Source: UBA1672 sp964015995
Lineage (GTDB): Bacteria > Pseudomonadota > Alphaproteobacteria > Micavibrionales > Micavibrionaceae
DNA length: 10,541 bases
Assembly (NCBI GenBank): GCA_964015995.1
Contig: CAXHFH010000084.1
Coordinates: 1-10,541, forward strand
Direction of reading: 5' to 3'
Shown here: in pieces, positions 6,914 through 10,541 of the stretch
Position numbering within the stretch: position 1 is the first letter of the stretch
How the letters are laid out: each line of letters opens with the position of its first letter
Notes under the pieces: generated by a model
What the model saw: only the letters and a program-made list of their open reading frames with translations
Told to the model about the DNA's origin: nothing
Databases searched by the model: none
Program-made: the position numbers and the translations under genes

Positions 6914-7459
6914 ATGTATTTTTGGAGAGATAAAAAACTGGCGCATGATCTGCACAAAGGCTTTGTGTCGGAAAAGCAGCAGATGCTTTATTTGCTTTTC
7001 ACAACTATTTTAATGTCAGTATTCTTAACGGCAACGTTTGGCTATAATATCTGGTCAACTCGACCGCCCTTAACATTACATGATTATGCGGCTGATATAG
7101 TTTATCTAACCATATCTTTCTTAATAATATTTATGAGCTTTAAAATTAATAATACGGGCGATGGAAAAGATTTTTTAATAAGATATATCTGCCTCGGATT
7201 ACCTATTACCATAAAATCCATATTAATCGGCCTTATTTTTGGCATGTTCGGCGGTGCGCTCGATATCCATTTATACATTAGCGCAAACCCAGATCTCATG
7301 CCCGAATCCGCAACACAAGAAGATTATAATTCTTTGTTTGAAAATATACCTTCAAACATGGGTATGGTTCTGGCAATGACATTTATGATGATTTATATAC
7401 TGTGGCGCTACATAGTCTCTTTCAAAATCGCCAGTGGGCAAGAGGAGTACGGTAAATAA
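6914..7459 (+). CDS. Uncharacterised four-helix membrane protein, coupled to ffh
   Basis: I do not recognise a named family with confidence. The 181-residue product has four hydrophobic segments, at roughly 25-46 (LYLLFTTILMSVFLTATFG), 58-77, 92-116 (ICLGLPITIKSILIGLIFG) and 149-170 (GMVLAMTFMMIYILWRY), with short ends and no signal peptide. A conserved-looking loop, NTGDGKDFLIRY (80-91), precedes helix 3. It should sit in the inner membrane with both ends on the same side. ATG at 6914 is chosen: an in-frame TTG at 6902 is only 1 nt from the GAAGG at 6896-6900, whereas the ATG is 13 nt away, so neither spacing is ideal. The gene's TAA overlaps the ffh ATG (TAATG), indicating translational coupling and shared transcription with the SRP GTPase. 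Base composition is more AT-rich than in ffh. Function is unknown; a link to membrane targeting is only suggested by position. Confidence 0.85.
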   Translation: MYFWRDKKLAHDLHKGFVSEKQQMLYLLFTTILMSVFLTATFGYNIWSTRPPLTLHDYAADIVYLTISFLIIFMSFKINNTGDGKDFLIRYICLGLPITIKSILIGLIFGMFGGALDIHLYISANPDLMPESATQEDYNSLFENIPSNMGMVLAMTFMMIYILWRYIVSFKIASGQEEYGK

Positions 7460-9027
7460 TGTTTGATTCCTTAAGTGAAAAATTAGGTGGTGTATTTTCA
7501 AAACTCAGAGGTAAAGCCTCTTTGAGTGAAAATGACGTGATGGCGGTTTCCCGTGAAATCCGTATTGCCTTGCTTGAGGCTGACGTTGCCCTTCCTGTCG
7601 TTAAAGATTTTATTGCCACAATCAAAGACCGCGCCGTCGGGCACGAGGTTGTCAAAGGTGTGAACCCTGCGCAACAAGTCATTAAAATCGTTCATGATGC
7701 CCTTGTTGAGATGCTTGGTAGCGAAGCGTCAGAGCTTCAATTTGGCGCGCCGCCTTGTGCTTATCTTATGGTGGGTTTGCAAGGTTCCGGTAAAACCACT
7801 TCTACGGCTAAAATTTCAAAAATCCTGACCGAAAAGCACAATAAAAAAGTGCTGATGGCGTCACTCGATATTTACCGCCCTGCCGCCCAGGAACAGCTTA
7901 AAATCCTTGGTGAGCAAACTGGTGTTGCGACACTGGACATCGTAGAGGGGCAAAAGCCACTCGACATCGCCAAGCGCGCGATGGATGAAGGGCGTAAGGG
8001 CGGCTATGACGTTGTTATGCTTGATACGGCGGGTCGTTTGTCTATCGACGAAGAATTGATGCAGGAGGTGGAGAATATCAAAAACTTCGCCAAGCCTGTT
8101 GAGACGCTGCTTGTGGCCGATGCCATGACAGGACAAGATGCCGTAAACACTGCCAAAATCTTTGATGAGCGCGTGGAAATTTCAGGCATCATGCTGACCC
8201 GTGTAGATGGTGATGCCCGCGGCGGTGCGGCGATGAGCATGAAGGCCGTCACAGGCAAGCCGATCAAACTTATCGGTGTTGGTGAAAAGTGGAGCGAGAT
8301 TGAATCTTTCCACCCTGAACGTGTTGCGGGTCGTATCCTCGGCATGGGTGATGTTGTTTCCTTGGTTGAAAAGGCCGTGGAAACCGTTGATCAGGCCGAA
8401 GCCGAGAAAATGGCCAAGAAGTTCAAAAAAGGCCAGTTCGACTTTAACGATTTACTATCCCAGATTAAGCAAATGAATAAAATGGGTGGTATGGGCTCTC
8501 TCATGAAACTTATGCCCGGCCTAAGTGGCATGGCGAGTAAGCTTGAAGATGCCGGCTTTGATGAGAGCATGATCAAAAAGCAAGAGGCGATCATTCAATC
8601 CATGACTCCGCGCGAACGCGCCAAGCCTGATTTGATGAATGGCTCACGCAAGAAACGCATCGCGGCTGGCTCCGGTACAACGGTGCAAGAAATTAACGCC
8701 TTGATTAAGCAGCAAAAACAAATGCACGTCATGATGAAACGCATGCGCAAAATGGGCAAAGGCCAGATGATGGGCATGATGAAAGACATGATGGGCGGCA
8801 AGGCCGATGAAATGGAATTGATGGCACAGAGCATGGACCCTGACGCACTTGGCGCCGATATGGCGGCGGCATCAGCAGAGGATAACCCGCTCGGTCCAAA
8901 CCCATTCGCAGGCGGTGGTAACCCACTTGCAGGTATGGGTGGTGGTGGCCTCCCCGGTATGGGCGGCGGTATGCCTCCAATGCGCGGTGGCTCTAAGAAA
9001 AACCGTAAAAAGAAGAAGAAAAGATGA
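7459..9027 (+). CDS. ffh: Signal recognition particle protein Ffh (SRP54)
   Basis: GTPase that binds SRP RNA and hydrophobic signal sequences on the ribosome and delivers them to FtsY. The protein has 522 residues. The N domain (1-90) precedes the G domain with P-loop GLQGSGKTT (106-114), DIYRPAAQEQL (137-147), DTAGR (189-193), TRVDGDARGG (247-256) and GVGEKWSEIESFHP (273-286). The methionine-rich M domain (about 325-460) includes the RNA-binding RKKRIAAGSGTTVQEIN segment (397-412) and Met-rich helices (421-458). A Gly/Met/Pro-rich linker (about 476-510) and a Lys/Arg end (SKKNRKKKKKR) extend past the M domain. Tails of this kind occur in other proteobacterial Ffh proteins. GAGGAG (7442-7447) lies 11 nt before the ATG, which overlaps the preceding stop codon by one base. 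rpsP follows after 80 bp with no terminator visible. Confidence 0.98.
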   Translation: MFDSLSEKLGGVFSKLRGKASLSENDVMAVSREIRIALLEADVALPVVKDFIATIKDRAVGHEVVKGVNPAQQVIKIVHDALVEMLGSEASELQFGAPPCAYLMVGLQGSGKTTSTAKISKILTEKHNKKVLMASLDIYRPAAQEQLKILGEQTGVATLDIVEGQKPLDIAKRAMDEGRKGGYDVVMLDTAGRLSIDEELMQEVENIKNFAKPVETLLVADAMTGQDAVNTAKIFDERVEISGIMLTRVDGDARGGAAMSMKAVTGKPIKLIGVGEKWSEIESFHPERVAGRILGMGDVVSLVEKAVETVDQAEAEKMAKKFKKGQFDFNDLLSQIKQMNKMGGMGSLMKLMPGLSGMASKLEDAGFDESMIKKQEAIIQSMTPRERAKPDLMNGSRKKRIAAGSGTTVQEINALIKQQKQMHVMMKRMRKMGKGQMMGMMKDMMGGKADEMELMAQSMDPDALGADMAAASAEDNPLGPNPFAGGGNPLAGMGGGGLPGMGGGMPPMRGGSKKNRKKKKKR

Positions 9028-9107
9028 TGTTCAAATCACCTGATGGCCACCAATAAGGGTTATCTGCTGATCTGAATTAAATGTTTGAATTTAAAGGAGA
9101 AATAAAC

Positions 9108-9572
9108 ATGGCACTAGCAATCAGATTGTCCCGAGGCGGACGTAAAAAACGCCCATTCTACCGCATCGTTGTTGCGGATAAACGTATGCCACGTGATGGC
9201 CGTTACATCGAAAGACTGGGTACATATAACCCCCTTCTTGCTGATAATGACGATCAACGCGTGCAACTGGTCGAAGACCGCATTAAATACTGGCTTGGTG
9301 AAGGCGCACAGCCATCTGAGCGTGTTGCGATTTTCTTAGGTAAAGCAGGCCTTATTGATATGCCCGCACAGCCGAACCGTCCGAATAAATCAGCCCCTGG
9401 TGAAAAAGCCAAGATGCTGATCGAGGAAAAAGAAGAGAAGCGTAAGGCCGCTGCTGAAGAAGCTAAAGCTGCTGAAGAAGAAGCAAAGGCCGCCGCAAAA
9501 GCTGCTGCTGAAGCTCCGGCTGAGGAAGCTCCTGCTGAAGAGGCCAAAGAAGAAGACAAGAAAGAAGACTAA
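9108..9572 (+). CDS. rpsP: 30S ribosomal protein bS16 with long charged tail
   Basis: Small-subunit ribosomal protein needed for 30S assembly, binding 16S rRNA. The family core is clear in residues 1-85: MALAIRLSRGGRKKRPFYRI, RDGRYIERLGTYNP and ERVAIFLGKAGL. The protein has 154 residues against about 82 in E. coli; the extra part (about 100-154) is almost only Ala, Glu and Lys, ending in EEDKKED. Such tails are common in alphaproteobacterial S16. ATG at 9108 is chosen because AAAGGAGA (9093-9100) sits 7 nt upstream; an in-frame ATG at 9081 lacks a good site and would add residues foreign to the family. The gene lies 80 bp after ffh and 28 bp before rimM, in the standard operon order. Confidence 0.97.
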   Translation: MALAIRLSRGGRKKRPFYRIVVADKRMPRDGRYIERLGTYNPLLADNDDQRVQLVEDRIKYWLGEGAQPSERVAIFLGKAGLIDMPAQPNRPNKSAPGEKAKMLIEEKEEKRKAAAEEAKAAEEEAKAAAKAAAEAPAEEAPAEEAKEEDKKED

Positions 9573-9600
9573 TTCTTCTTTTCCTTTGGATGAAACAAAC

Positions 9601-10125
9601 ATGGCCAGCCCAGACTTAAAACCACAAAAACGTATATGTATCGGTAAGGTATCATCTGCGCACGGTGTTAAGGGGCTGGTCAAAATTTTGCCGTTTTGTG
9701 AGGATATCAACCTTTTGAACGGTAAACTGTTTACGAGCGAACAGGGGCATGAAACCCTGAATGTCACCCTCAAAAACTCTGCGGGTAAATTTATACTGGC
9801 GCAGATTGACGGTATCACCACCCCTGAAGATGCCAAAGCACTCAAATGTTCTCTTTACGTTCCACGTGAAGCGTTGCCGGAAATCGAGGATGATGACAGC
9901 TTCTATATTGAGGATATGATCGGTATTTCCGCGTTAGATAAAGATGGACAAGATATAGGGACACTCATCGCCGTAGAAAATTTTGGGGCTGGTGATTTAC
10001 TGGAAATAAAACCAAAATCCGGTGCGGCTTATTTTGTCCCGTTTCAAAACGAATTTGTAGGCAATATCAATATTGAAAATAACACGATAACACTGCTCGG
10101 CGCTGAGCAATTTATCATAAAATGA
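9601..10125 (+). CDS. rimM: 16S rRNA processing/ribosome maturation factor RimM
   Basis: Assembly factor that binds uS19 and helps mature the 30S head. The protein has 174 residues. The N-terminal beta-barrel RimM domain (about 10-90) begins with the typical ICIGKVSSAHGVKGLVKI and includes the conserved PEDAKALKCSLYVPR stretch. The C-terminal PRC-barrel domain (about 98-170) contains FYIEDMIG, GTLIAVENFGAGDLLEI and the PFQNEFVG stretch. ATG at 9601 is chosen, with GGAT about 9 nt upstream; an in-frame TTG at 9586 would add five residues. The stop overlaps the trmD start by four bases (ATGA), indicating translational coupling. Confidence 0.96.
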   Translation: MASPDLKPQKRICIGKVSSAHGVKGLVKILPFCEDINLLNGKLFTSEQGHETLNVTLKNSAGKFILAQIDGITTPEDAKALKCSLYVPREALPEIEDDDSFYIEDMIGISALDKDGQDIGTLIAVENFGAGDLLEIKPKSGAAYFVPFQNEFVGNINIENNTITLLGAEQFIIK

Positions 10126-10541
10126 AACGTAAGATGACAAGCTGGCACGTAAATCTTTTAACCCTATTCCCCGAAATGTTCCCCGGATCATTAGGGATGT
10201 CGTTAAGTGGTAAAGCGCTCGAAAAAGGGCTCTGGTCATACGATACTGTCAACATCCGCGATTTTGCCACAGGAACACACAAAAGCGTAGACGACACGCC
10301 GTTTGGTGGTGGTGCGGGCATGGTGATGCGCGCCGATATCATTGAAAGCGCCCTGCTCTCTGTTCCTACTCAAGGTCGGAAAATATACATGAGCCCTCGC
10401 GGCAAACCACTTACACAAAAACTTGCTCAGGAACTGACAAAAGAGCCTGTTATTACAGTGCTTTGCGGACGGTACGAAGGGGTGGATCACCGCGTTTTAG
10501 AGGCTCACGATTTCGAAGAAGTAAGCATCGGCGATTATGTT
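10122..10541 (+). CDS. trmD: tRNA (guanine-N1)-methyltransferase TrmD (3' end cut by window edge)
   Basis: SPOUT-fold methyltransferase that makes m1G37 in tRNAs reading CNN codons, preventing +1 frameshifting. The first 140 residues are present. They show the N-terminal VNLLTLFPEMFPG, the conserved DDTPFGGGAGMVM (about 57-69), MSPRGKPLTQ (about 88-97) and the knot segments VLCGRYEGVDHRV and EEVSIGDYV, where the window ends just before the expected LSGGE. The ATG at 10122 overlaps the rimM stop as ATGA. An in-frame ATG at 10134 is closer to the usual family start and cannot be excluded, and neither has a strong ribosome binding site. rplS normally follows, but that lies outside the window. 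Confidence 0.96.
   Translation, partial: MKRKMTSWHVNLLTLFPEMFPGSLGMSLSGKALEKGLWSYDTVNIRDFATGTHKSVDDTPFGGGAGMVMRADIIESALLSVPTQGRKIYMSPRGKPLTQKLAQELTKEPVITVLCGRYEGVDHRVLEAHDFEEVSIGDYV

Noticed and set aside
9254..9845. Long minus-strand open frames rich in Ser/Phe/Ala across the rpsP tail and rimM
   Set aside because: They arise from the reverse complement of Ala/Glu/Lys-rich codons and lack start signals or family similarity.

Overview
The window is a chromosomal housekeeping region from a Gram-negative bacterium, most likely an alphaproteobacterium of moderate GC content. Three things point there: the gene order (dapF, mtaB and ftsY on one strand, diverging from ffh-rpsP-rimM-trmD on the other), the alphaproteobacterial style of the Ffh G4 motif (TRVDGDARGG), and the long Ala/Glu/Lys tail on ribosomal protein bS16. 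The order or genus cannot be fixed from the sequence alone. Coding density is high and nearly all genes are complete. Two are cut by the window edges: amn at the left and trmD at the right.

Minus strand, in transcription order from about 6.7 kb down to 1: dapF (diaminopimelate epimerase), a calcineurin-like metallophosphoesterase, mtaB (tRNA ms2t6A37 methylthiotransferase), a small secreted protein of unknown function, ftsY (SRP receptor) and the N-terminal 442 residues of amn (AMP nucleosidase). Spacing is tight (9 to 70 bp) except for a 203-bp AT-rich gap between the phosphoesterase and mtaB. That gap holds two weak terminator-like hairpins, so the strand probably carries at least two transcription units: dapF-phosphoesterase, and mtaB-secreted protein-ftsY(-amn).

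The divergent spacer (about 6664-6913) is the most structured non-coding part. It holds an 83-bp imperfect palindrome flanked by CTT on both sides, resembling a small palindromic or MITE-like repeat. Directly next to it is a plausible sigma-70 promoter (TTGACA, 17 bp, TAGTTT) reading rightward. A leader follows with two good hairpins and competing alternative pairings.

Plus strand, 6.9 kb to the end: an unrecognised four-helix membrane protein whose stop codon overlaps the ffh start (TAATG), then ffh (SRP54 GTPase), rpsP (bS16), rimM (16S maturation factor) and trmD (tRNA m1G37 methyltransferase, truncated). This is the classical SRP/ribosome/tRNA-modification operon with one extra membrane protein at its head.

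Functionally, the window joins the two SRP GTPases (Ffh and its receptor FtsY), two enzymes that modify tRNA position 37 (MtaB and TrmD), 30S assembly (bS16, RimM), lysine/peptidoglycan precursor synthesis (DapF) and purine salvage (Amn). I see no CRISPR array, transposase, phage gene, tRNA, rRNA or recognisable SRP RNA, and no convincing new defence or biosynthetic system. The points worth a second look are the three uncharacterised or accessory proteins set into conserved gene order and the structured divergent spacer.
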